Assembly (NCBI GenBank): GCA_964035015.1
Contig: CAXIUP010000033.1
Location: 38,501-102,500 of the forward strand
Origin: Corallium rubrum
Taxonomy: Eukaryota; Cnidaria; Anthozoa; Scleralcyonacea; Coralliidae
Length of the DNA: 64,000 nt
Reading direction: 5' to 3'
The stretch's first letter is position 1. The number at the start of each line of letters is the position of its first letter. Shown piece after piece: positions 58,014 to 64,000 of the stretch. The position numbers and the translations under genes were made by a program. The notes below the pieces were generated by a model. It worked only from the letters and a program-made list of their open reading frames with translations, had not been told where the DNA came from and did no database searches.

Positions 58014-59823
58014 TTTCAAAGTGGAGGGGCTAATGCACGTGCCCTTTAGGGGGGATGGGGGGCTTGCTCCCCCGGAAATTTTTGATTTATGTAACCCCTA
58101 ATTTGCTATTTCCTGCATTGTCAGGGTTTAATAAAAAAATGTTAAGGTTTTTTAACAAGTTCCTAATTTTTTTTTGGCGAATGGACCATAATATTATATT
58201 AATATATAATATTATGGTCCATTCGCCAAAAAAAAATTAGGAACTTGTTAAAAAACCTTAACATTTTTTTATGTTACAGTGTTTATGTTAATGTTTACAG
58301 TATTTTTATTGTTGAAAAGAAGATATTAGCTTGATTTTTTTACTTAAAATGCCTGGAAGCTGAAGCAAAACTAGCCTACTGAAATTATAAAACAGTAATA
58401 ATGCGTCGGGTTTGTGGAAGCTTTGCCCAACGATCAACAACTTTTCCAAGATCAATTGAGTCCGTCATATCTTTTTCGCATCGAAGTGTCATGAAGTCCT
58501 TAATAACGCAATCAGAAATTGTGTAACCAGTTTTTATCTTTCTTGGGCACGGAAATGATGATATTAGTAGGTAATACTTATACTGGTCGGTCGGGAGCGA
58601 ATATAGTAGTCTGACAGACAATTTGGGACCGACTTTTCGGACTGATTCCCAAATGTTGGGGGGGGGGGGGGGGGGTGACACACCCGCACACACCCCTAAT
58701 GTGTGCCCCTGTTGATATGGGGCGCCAAATGTGACGAAAAGACTAACAAGTTCGACGGATTTGAAGTAGGAAACTGCTAATAACGCCTTGTAATAATACA
58801 AGAAACGCCATGGTTATAGTTGCATTGACATAACGCATGTGCGAAACCTAAACATAAACCTAACTAAAACAAACTGGAAGGAAAAGTTGATGAGCTACCG
58901 ACAAGAATGACGTTGTGACGGGTCACAGACGGCCACTGAGATCAACTGACAAATCGTTGGAAAAAATAAGAGTTAACAATCTGTACGTTTATGAATAAGA
59001 ATGAATAAGTGTCGACCATTTTAACGAACTTTTCAAAGCAAACGATTTATAGTAAACTGCAACTCTGAAAGAAGACCGAAAAGAAAAGAAGCGTATTTTA
59101 TTATAATATTTATAGTAAACACGAATGATGTCTGAGGAATAGGGTTTTGGGCATTTGCTGGCTAGAAAGCCGTCTAGGTTGAGTAATAATATCGCCATCG
59201 ATGCCGTCGCACTTTTTGCAGATGTTGAAAATATAGCCTAACTAAAATGCAAAGTAAACTATTGCGCACGCGTTATGTCAATGTTGCATCTTTAGCCATG
59301 GACAGATTTTGTTTAAAAGTATTAAAGACATAGTATTTGTTACCTGTGGGAAGAACAATGACTAACCAGACGATGATTGGCTCTTCCCAAAATTGCTGCA
59401 CCTCAATAGCGGCATGACCCAAACAAAAAGATATCAACGATAAAAATGCAAGGAAAACGGTCGTTTCTTGTTGCTTCATACCTTTACCAAAAAGGCGACA
59501 TGTCTAGAAGCGGAGGGATAATGGAACAGAGTAAAGGTTTAGCGCAAGCATAAATATTAAAAGTGAGATAAAATAAAGAAATGTAGCGCTGCGTAGGCAG
59601 TGTTTCGAACTAGGAAACTATGAAAAGGTTATAAACTGCGGAAAACTTGGAGGAAGGAACTACTGACGTTTGGAGGTGAGCCTTCATGAAAATAAATGTG
59701 AGATAAAATAAGTTAAATATATTGTGTTACCTCTCGTATATTCTTTGGAAAAAGAGACCAGTCAACATCATGTTCATAGGCCGTTTTGAGTGCGTTGTCC
59801 AACAAGTGTATGCGGTTGGCCAT
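45839..59823 (-). CDS. DUF3987-like P-loop protein gene, seven exons
   Basis: Exons in transcription order: 59,823-59,731; 59,503-59,344; 56,279-55,983; 50,280-50,056; 49,089-48,895; about 47,386-47,031; 46,182-45,839, about 555 residues. All introns are GT-AG. Phases agree at every join except exon 5 to 6, which is one base out as I read it. Domain order: short N-terminus (SLFPKNIRE); helices with WEEPIIVWLVIV; a degenerate P-loop (LPTGRCKSAL, Cys in place of the usual Gly before Lys-Ser); TWDKFGDILANSG...LYDEI (Walker B-like); TLLGFTQPQSAMPIIE...GFTSRLLWYFP; KLSHHAM; GKSHLLRL; a C-terminal winged-helix-like part (MLTPGKTISFSLLT). This pattern fits DUF3987, a P-loop family common in bacteria and phages and little known in animals. 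Function is unknown; a replication role is inference. Its introns carry at least five inserted elements. Confidence 0.65.
47031..47386 (-). CDS. DUF3987-like gene exon 6
   Basis: It encodes GKSHLLRLSLLIQLFCQFYD, then a very acidic Asn/Asp/Thr/Glu-rich stretch of about 70 residues, then IAMAASIVKCTLTQL. The donor is CTAT|GTAAGT. The acceptor CTGAAG|G leaves the join one nucleotide out of phase with exon 5, next to a run of four G. Either a base is missing here or I have the wrong acceptor. Confidence 0.55.
47824..48084 (-). pseudogene. Penelope GIY-YIG fragment, left arm
   Basis: 86 codons matching the C-terminus of the 34,164 frame (LYIGETGRRLGDRFVEHL), cut at the palindrome centre. The reverse transcriptase is absent. 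Confidence 0.9.
48159..48419 (+). pseudogene. Penelope GIY-YIG fragment, right arm
   Basis: Inverted twin of 47,824-48,084, differing by isolated substitutions (for example MFYIGE in place of MLYIGE). Confidence 0.9.
48763..48806 (+). mobile_element. Penelope 5' untranslated stub beyond the pLTR
   Basis: TTTGGATTTCAACCGTGGCC and onward to AAGCTTTTAACTG matches, inverted, 36,890-36,940, the region between pLTR and start codon in the longer element. This arm therefore came from a tandem element reading through its pLTR. Confidence 0.8.
48895..49089 (-). CDS. DUF3987-like gene exon 5
   Basis: Acceptor TTCCATTAG|TC; donor GGAG|GTAAGA; 195 nt, phase 1 to 1. It encodes FLADLYVKGESTYMIEHNE and then KYKLSHHAMAAFERIQDDWE, the helix with the L-S-x2-A pattern seen after the ATPase core in DUF3987 proteins. 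Confidence 0.65.
49370..49625. repeat. Dispersed repeat with a hammerhead-like motif
   Basis: The 49,380-49,460 part recurs near 26,640-26,770. CTGAAGA at 49,560 is followed by GACCGCC-GCTCA-GGCCGTC, a stem with one mismatch, then GAAAC and GTC (to 49,594), a better-paired hammerhead-like layout than in the Penelope pLTRs. It is probably the terminal part of another Penelope-type or retrozyme-like element. No protein frame remains. Confidence 0.5.
50056..50280 (-). CDS. DUF3987-like gene exon 4
   Basis: Acceptor CTCTAG|TC; donor CTAG|GTAAGT; 225 nt, phase 1 to 1. It encodes TGNANFHMANTTFTLLGFTQ, PQSAMPIIEDTQNNAKGF and TSRLLWYFPTP. The L-L-G-x-x-Q-P...G-F-x-x-R-x-L...P series is the most family-specific part of the protein. 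Confidence 0.75.
50906..50913. repeat. hAT target-site duplication, left (CGTGTGTG)
   Basis: CGTGTGTG immediately precedes the element and is repeated exactly at 55,438-55,445, the 8-bp duplication typical of hAT. Confidence 0.93.
50914..55437 (-). mobile_element. Structurally complete hAT transposon, 4,524 bp
   Basis: The termini CAGGGGCGTAACT (50,914-50,926) and its inverse (55,425-55,437) match over 13 bp and are flanked by an 8-bp duplication. The subterminal zone has G-rich tracts and the word TTGCCCGACAAA, once at the left and twice at the right end in the same direction, possible transposase sites. The single gene lies on the minus strand with five exons. It is inserted in intron 3 of the DUF3987-like gene. 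Confidence 0.95.
51295..55025 (-). CDS. hAT transposase (ZMYM1/DUF4371-like), five exons, one frameshift
   Basis: Exons: 55,025-55,019 (ATGGATG); 54,905-54,694; 54,542-54,438; 54,322-54,122; 53,861-51,295. All have GT-AG borders and compatible phases, about 1,030 residues. Exon 2 carries a zinc finger (CKKCGKEMNSDHFEKHNSNK plus H). Exons 3-4 are acidic. Exon 5 starts IDTDSET, contains ENGPYQPKL, then WFKEYPHLEYSVKED and C-x2-C of the TTF-type finger, the RNase H-like core (VMADTSPD, YDYTASMSG, CQGHRSN, KTRWVYRSE), and the C-terminal dimerisation motif (APVSVAKDERTFSKMK...LRSTMSDERLEDL). A run of seven A (53,398-53,404) separates two frames. One base is missing there, or it is a sequencing error or a slippage site. 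The core aspartates and glutamate look preserved. Confidence 0.9.
55438..55982. other. Intron sequence between the hAT insertion and DUF3987-like exon 3
   Basis: The right target duplication of the hAT occupies 55,438-55,445. The rest is AT-rich with no recognised feature. Confidence 0.5.
55983..56279 (-). CDS. DUF3987-like gene exon 3 (P-loop and Walker B region)
   Basis: Acceptor AAATACAG|GT; donor ACAA|GTACTG; 297 nt, phase 1 to 1. The Gly-Arg-Cys-Lys-Ser of the degenerate P-loop spans the join with exon 2. It then encodes FLPHCTWDKFGDILANSGAR, SIGLYDEIVSFFSTMNMYSS and FLQMYTGKTKTRET. LYDE is Walker B-like. Confidence 0.7.
56280..56938. other. Intron sequence, no recognised feature
   Basis: AT-rich. 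GAGGACGTTTCGAGC, GAGGACGTCTTGAG and GAGGACGTTTTGAC at 56,668-56,732 form a short degenerate direct repeat. Nothing else stands out. Confidence 0.45.
56939..57730. mobile_element. 792-bp foldback MITE, about 180-bp arms, ending in TTAA
   Basis: The left arm from TTAAAGTGGGCTATGACATG to about 57,125 is matched in reverse complement by about 57,545-57,730 (…CATGTCGTAGGCACTTTAA), with scattered mismatches. TTAA at both outer ends suits a piggyBac-type duplication, though a TA duplication is also possible. The interior has no frame of note. Confidence 0.75.
57863..58010. repeat. G-tract and (TA)n microsatellite
   Basis: A run of 13 G at about 57,866-57,879 and 40 bp of alternating TA at about 57,967-58,008. 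GGGACCGACTTT near 57,893 recurs near 58,627. Confidence 0.85.
58131..58272. repeat. Perfect palindrome, 69-bp arms, 4-nt loop
   Basis: The arms 58,131-58,199 and 58,204-58,272 are exact reverse complements (words AAGTTCCTAA, GGCGAATGGACCATAATATT) around TAAT. No difference was found between the arms, including 6-base and 9-base homopolymers. Confidence 0.95.
58385..58706 (-). pseudogene. hAT relic: C-terminal transposase end fused to an element terminus
   Basis: The minus frame from about 58,560 to 58,391 encodes DFMTLRCEKDMTDSIDLGKV and VDRWAKLP, aligning with the intact hAT C-terminus (VLAAEKDLTDKIDLDEVLKVW). It is followed directly by a G18 run and CACACCCCTAATGTGTGCCC, like the terminal zone of the intact hAT. 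Most of the element is deleted. Confidence 0.65.
58707..59343. other. Intron sequence, no recognised feature
   Basis: AT-rich with short frames only. Confidence 0.45.
59344..59503 (-). CDS. DUF3987-like gene exon 2
   Basis: Acceptor CTTCTAG|ACA; donor CCCACAG|GTAACA; 160 nt, phase 0 to 1. It encodes TCRLFGKGMKQQETTVFLAF, LSLISFCLGHAAIEVQQFWE and EPIIVWLVIVLPTG, the hydrophobic lead-in to the P-loop. Confidence 0.65.
59731..59823 (-). CDS. DUF3987-like gene exon 1
   Basis: The ATG at 59,823-59,821 starts MANRIHLLDNALKTAYEHD and runs to SLFPKNIRE. Donor CGAGAG|GTAACA, phase 0. The FP-x-N-I pattern is common near the start of DUF3987 proteins. Confidence 0.6.
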
Positions 59824-59962
59824 AGTTGTAAAAAATTATGGGAAAAAGATTTTGATAGACTTCTGATGTCGAGGAAGGAACAAGGCAGTATGTAGAATGA
59901 CGGTGGTATATGGATGTTATATAGGAATATGATGTTGTAGCGGAAATAGTGAGGTGACATAG
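59824..59962. promoter_or_regulatory. Probable divergent promoter region
   Basis: Only 139 bp separate the start codons of the minus-strand DUF3987-like gene and the plus-strand ORF at 59,963. Inferred from layout; no clear core element was seen. Confidence 0.4.
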
Positions 59963-60160
59963 ATGTCGGTTCCTTTGAGTATTGATTGTGTTTTGACTGT
60001 CACAGGTGTGACACCGACTTTCATGAAGGGGAAATTAATCAGTGTTTCGTCGGAGCATAGACCCAACGAGAGTTTAAAGGTGCAGAATAGATTTGAGAGA
60101 GTTGGAAAGCGAGTATTGGTTGAAGGTGGCGAAGGCAGAAGTGGTAGTTTGATATATTAA
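59963..60160 (+). CDS. Small ORF of unknown function, 65 aa
   Basis: The ATG (GATGTCGG context) starts MSVPLSIDCVLTVTGVTPTF. The frame is basic and Gly-rich at its end and stops TAA at 60,160. No family recognised. The divergent position next to the DUF3987-like gene is its only support; it could be a first exon or chance. Confidence 0.3.
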   Translation: MSVPLSIDCVLTVTGVTPTFMKGKLISVSSEHRPNESLKVQNRFERVGKRVLVEGGEGRSGSLIY

Positions 60161-60505
60161 GAACATTCAGGAACCACGCTTTTTAGATGGAAAAGCTGAA
60201 GCGTGTGAAAAAAATGCGCAATATTTCATCCTCACTGTTTATATAATGCAATGTAAAGTAAGGATGTAAACAGAGTTGATTAGTTAGTGGTGGGTGACAA
60301 CAGAAAAAAAATTGGTGGTGAGAGGTTATATGAATGTGCGTTTGAGTTTGGAGAAGAAAGTTACGCAGGAAAAATGAGAGGCGAGTTCTCAGATTTCTGT
60401 GTGTGGACAATGAAGTATAGAGGTGTTAGGCGGTAAAGGGAAGACGTTTACATTGAGTTTATATCAATAAATAATATAACGAGTAATTTCAATTGGAGTG
60501 GAAAC

Positions 60506-60931
60506 ATGAATAATTGCGAATATTCAAGATTGTATAGCTATACATTGGAGATGAGAAATTGGGGAAAAGAGAAGATTGTGAGAAAAAGAATGGAACTTCT
60601 GAAACTTATTGATGGAGACGTATTTTATACCTTGTCACGATGGCCAAAAGAGATGCAAAGATTATTTTGGAAGAAGCCTTTGGGAGATTTGGATCTCTTC
60701 AAGATGATTCTATTTTTCGTTGGTAACGGTTGTCCGCCACGGGTAATTATCGATTGGATAATATCATCGCAATTTTGGGCTTTGTGTTGGGTGACGCATG
60801 AAAAACGGGCTCGTCAAATTCATTTTATCATGAACAATTTAGAGCGTAAAAAAAGAAATTGGTTTTATTTTGATATTCACGTGCATCATTTGCTTTTTCT
60901 AAATGGGGATTTCAAACATTTAAAACAATGA
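60506..60931 (+). CDS. Uncharacterised single-exon protein, 141 aa
   Basis: The ATG at 60,506 (AACATGAAT) starts MNNCEYSRLYSYTLEMRNW. The middle has RWPKEMQRLFWKKPLGDLDL and FFVGNGCPPRVIIDWI; the end is WFYFDIHVHHLLFLNG. It is rich in Trp, Phe, Arg and Lys, without signal peptide or clear membrane segment. The composition and G-N-G-C-P-P block look like genuine protein, but I do not recognise the family. AATAAA at 61,210-61,215 could be its poly(A) signal. Nothing similar occurs elsewhere in the window. Confidence 0.55.
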   Translation: MNNCEYSRLYSYTLEMRNWGKEKIVRKRMELLKLIDGDVFYTLSRWPKEMQRLFWKKPLGDLDLFKMILFFVGNGCPPRVIIDWIISSQFWALCWVTHEKRARQIHFIMNNLERKKRNWFYFDIHVHHLLFLNGDFKHLKQ

Positions 60932-61344
60932 ATGGCACATGATTGGTAGTTAGTAAGGAAAAGTCGGAGTTGTGACACTATGGCAATGCGCGGAACTCGA
61001 ACTGCATATTATGTATAATAACATTTATAAGCTAGGTGACGATTGTTTGTTGTTTGGAGGAAACGGCGTTTGTAGGTTTTTATTGATTTTCTGATTATTA
61101 GGCACTTGTCGAGAAGTTGGAGTTTTCATTCATTGTAGAGGGCATTTAAGTTTATAAATGATAGAATTGGTATTGCATTGTTTTGTTTTGTTTGTGTCAT
61201 ATTTGGAATAATAAATTTCTGTTAAGATTAATTGATGTTGTTGGTGTGTAGTATTTAATGCTTTAATGAAGTACTCCTAAAAAACAGCATACACTATACT
61301 AGGAGAAGGTTAATTAAAATAGGAAGTTAAATATTAACTTAAAT
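60932..61344. other. Intergenic, AT-rich
   Basis: No gene seen other than the candidate poly(A) signal at 61,210. Confidence 0.5.
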
Positions 61345-61579
61345 ATCCTTGAGCGTTTGCAAGGTTTTTTTAGAACGAGGCAATCCTGTATAAATCATCA
61401 TGTATATATAATGACAAGCGACGTCATATAAATTCATATTCCTTGAGCGTTTGCAAGGTTTTTTAGAACGAGGCAACCCCGTATAAATCATTATGTATAT
61501 ATGACAAGCGACGTCATATAAATTCATATTCCTTGGGCGTTTGCAAGGTTTTTTAGAACGAGGCAATCCTGTATAAATC
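61345..61579. repeat. 90-bp minisatellite, left block (three units)
   Basis: CCTTGAGCGTTTGCAAGG starts units at 61,348, 61,441 and 61,531 (periods 93 and 90). The units also hold AGAACGAGGCAATCC and GACAAGCGACGTCATATAAA. The third unit is cut where the foldback element begins. Confidence 0.92.
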
Positions 61580-62408
61580 ATCCGCAAATATTACAAAATG
61601 TGAAGTTCGATTAGGCAAACGTGTCGCTTGAATGGAAAAATTATAGGCGCGAGGCTTGCTCGTTTCAAGTGAATGTTGTTCGGATTAGATGTATGGCGTT
61701 CAAATGGTCACATTGAATTGTGACATTATAAACGCGCCATATGATTACCGTATGTTATTTTAATATTACGTGGTTTATATTCTGCATTGTATTTATTTGA
61801 TCGGCCATGCTATAGAAAATTTCTTGCATCATTCTGCTGGCCTAATCCTGAACATTTCTACGGGCAAGCTCGCATCCACTGCTCCTGTGTCAGTCGCGAG
61901 GCAGCATTTCACTTCTGTCATTCTGATATAAAGAACTCCTAGTTTTTAAAATAACATACGGTAATGATATGGCGCGTTTATAATGTCAAAATTCAATGTG
62001 ACCATCTGAACGCCATACATCTAATTCGAACAACATTTACTTGAAACGAGCAAGCCTCGCGACTATAAATTTTCCATTGAAGTGACACGCTTGCCAAATC
62101 GAACTTCATGTTTGTGATATTTGCGGCTGACTTATCTACCGGTCATATTTCAAATCGAAGTAACGAACGAACGGGAATGCGGGATCACCGTTGTCAAAAA
62201 CATTGAGGTTAACCTTCAATTTAGACACTGTATTTTGATAATTCGTTACACCATAATTTTATGTTTATAAACCAATCTTCATTCACCATTTACTGGTGGA
62301 CATGCGTCGAACGCATTTACATAATCTTTGATAGGTGACTATACTGAAGCCGTCGACGATATAAATAAGAAACATACAGCGATTGCGTTTGTCATGGAAC
62401 TATATCGG
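61580..62408. mobile_element. Foldback element, copy 2, left arm truncated
   Basis: The left arm at about 61,580-61,770 starts at the word CGCAAATATTACAAAA, inside the arm as seen in copy 1. After a 170-bp centre, the right arm runs from about 61,945 to 62,408, through ACATTGAGGTTAACC, ATGCGTCGAACGCATTTACA and GAAACATACAGCGATTGCG to CCGATAT-like ends. It is the inverse of 15,281-15,760. It splits the 90-bp minisatellite. Confidence 0.8.
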
Positions 62409-62429
62409 ACAAGCGAGTCGTCGTATAAG

Positions 62430-62840
62430 TTCATATTCCTTGAGCGTTTGCAAGGTTTTTTAGAACGAGGCAATCCTGTAGAAATCATCATGTATATATG
62501 ACAAGAGACGTCATATAAATTCATATTCCTTGAGCGTTTGCAAGGTTTTTTTAGAACGAGGCAATCATGTATAAATCATCATGTATATATGACAAGCGAC
62601 GTCATATAAATTCATATTCCTTGAGCGTTTGCAAGGTTTTTTAGAACGAGGCAATCCTGTATAAATCATCATGTATATATGACAAGCGACGTCATATAAA
62701 TTCATATTCCTTGAGCGTTTGCAAGGTTTTTTAGAACGAGGCAATCCTGTATAAATCATCAGGTATATATGACAAGCGACGTCATATAAATTCATATTCC
62801 TTGAGCGTTTGCAAGTTTTTTTTAGAACGAGGCAATCCTC
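62430..62840. repeat. 90-bp minisatellite, right block (five units)
   Basis: Unit starts at 62,438, 62,528, 62,619, 62,709 and 62,799. Same unit as the left block, with small changes in the T-run and in CCTGT. Confidence 0.92.
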
Positions 62841-62989
62841 ATGTGTCACATGCGACGTGAGAAGTTGTTATTGCTTCAACGTTTTGTAATATAAGTTGTT
62901 ATTGCTTTAACGTTTCAAGGTGATTGTTAATATGGTTTTAAAGTTACGATATTTGGTTTACCCATTGTAAATGAAGTATTTGTAATCAG

Positions 62990-63345
62990 TATACGAGCTG
63001 TATGATGCGTACGGATCGTAAGTTGTTTAATTTTGTAAGGGTGTCATGTGGTCGCTCAGCTGCAGTTGATTGGTGGTTGACGGATGTAACGGATGGTAAA
63101 TTAAGTATTTTCAATCCGTACCATCCGTACGAACCGTACGGATGGTAAGGTCATTTGGTGAGGATGCAATATTGTAGCTCAGCTGGAGTTCATCCGTGAA
63201 GCGCAGGCTACGCAGCATGACGCAATTAACGAAACGAAAATGTAGATTACGGATCGTAAATAACGTTTACCATCCGTATACGATCCGTATGAATTCACGA
63301 AACGAAAATATAGATTACGGATGGTAAATAACCTTTACGATCCGT
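62990..63345. repeat. Diverged patch of satellite A words
   Basis: GTAACGGATGGTAAATTAAG, AATCCGTACCATCCGTACG, TACGGATCGTAAATAACG and ATACGATCCGTATGAATT repeat the inverted ACGGATGG/CCATCCGT vocabulary of satellite A without its period. A 60-bp piece (AACGAAACGAAAATGTAGAT, or ATATAGAT) is duplicated at 63,229 and 63,298. Confidence 0.7.
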
Positions 63346-63360
63346 ATGAATGCGACAGTA

Positions 63361-63542
63361 TTGCTTTCCATAGTGATGGAAATACACCACTATTAATACT
63401 TAGATTACATAAGTGAGTGATTGATTTTGAGAGAGCTGGAGCACCTATTTTGATAAAGAGTGCATCAACACCATCTAACCCAGTTGCTTTTTTAGTGTCT
63501 ATGTGTTGGAGAGCGTCAATAACTATTTGTTCGCTAATATTA
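63361..63542 (-). pseudogene. Truncated LINE reverse transcriptase fragment
   Basis: The minus frame from 63,542 encodes NISEQIVIDALQHIDTKKAT, GLDGVDALFIKIGAPAL and SGVFPSLWKA, the N-terminal RT region of non-LTR retrotransposons (K-x-T-G-x-D-G...SG-x-F-P-x-x-W-K). Upstream (to about 63,735) similar coding continues in shifted frames, for example IWKIFKEISPVDTNTTEF. The 3' side ends abruptly against the satellite-like patch. Confidence 0.75.
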
Positions 63543-63750
63543 GGTATTTTAAAGTAGGTATTTTAAAGTAGGTAGTTGCAGGAAGGTAGTTGCAGGAATT
63601 CTGTCGTATTTGTATCAACTGGTGAAATTTCCTTGAAAATCTTCCAAATACTTTTGGGTTTTTAATGTTATCATTAAGTGCTCGGGTGTAGTACTTTTTT
63701 TTGAGTCACAAATTTCCTTCACTACAGTGTTTCGACATTGTTTGTAAAAT

Positions 63751-63751
63751 A

Positions 63752-63793
<42 letters not shown>
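63751..63793. repeat. (TA)n microsatellite
   Basis: About 40 bp of alternating TA just beyond the decayed LINE fragment. Confidence 0.95.
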
Positions 63794-63795
<2 letters not shown>

Positions 63796-64000
63796 ATATG
63801 ATATCACAGGGAGCCCAGACAAATAGTACGAACAAGCAATAACAAGTTGTATATAAGTAAAATTATCAATAAAACTAACTAAAAAAACACTAAAGTTTGC
63901 TTACCGTGTAGCTAATGTTTGCTTACCGTGTAACTAACGTTGTTATGAAGTCGTTCTATTCCTCTCAAATTATTCAAATCCGAAGTGCTGAAATTTCGAC

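Overview
This is an intron-rich, AT-rich eukaryotic window, almost certainly from an invertebrate animal. It carries GT-AG introns, a Ty3/Gypsy element, Penelope-like elements with a GIY-YIG domain, a metazoan-type hAT element, a KDZ (Kyakuja-Dileera-Zisupton) transposase gene, and many MITEs and satellites. Repertoires like this are familiar from cnidarians, sponges and other marine invertebrates; the sequence alone does not fix the phylum. Nothing prokaryotic was seen.

Layout. 1-14,935: a satellite built from 59-bp and 159-bp modules rich in the inverted words ACGGATGG/CCATCCGT, with higher-order duplications. 14,936-16,270: transition, then a long inverted-repeat (foldback) element. 16,362-40,280 (+): a KDZ transposase gene. 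Eight exons are recognisable, with matching splice phases at all seven junctions. One intron holds an 8-kb, 112-bp satellite made of tandemly amplified MITE-like units (17,599-25,656). One exon is split by an intact Gypsy element with identical 80-bp LTRs and a 5-bp target duplication (28,068-32,659). Another intron holds a Penelope-like element (33,826-37,138). 40,281-45,838: small inverted-repeat elements, including a 599-bp MITE, and long featureless stretches.

45,839-59,823 (-): a seven-exon gene for a P-loop protein resembling the DUF3987 family. Its introns contain a large inverted duplication of Penelope fragments (47,481-48,762), a structurally complete 4,524-bp hAT transposon with an 8-bp target duplication (50,914-55,437), a 0.8-kb foldback MITE (56,939-57,730), a perfect 69-bp-arm palindrome (58,131-58,272) and a hAT relic. 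Two small ORFs (59,963-60,160 and 60,506-60,931, +) start divergently from it. 61,345-62,840: a 90-bp minisatellite split by a second foldback copy. 62,990-63,345: a diverged patch of the first satellite's motifs, followed by a LINE fragment.

The most interesting reading is that 15,281-62,408 may be one giant mobile element of about 47 kb. Its outer boundaries are about 470-480-bp inverted repeats, supplied by the two foldback copies, each intact on its outward side. Inside are a KDZ transposase, a DUF3987-like ATPase-type protein and a small unknown ORF. Satellite-A words lie outside both boundaries. The alternative is two independent foldback insertions in a transposon graveyard. Both readings are kept below.
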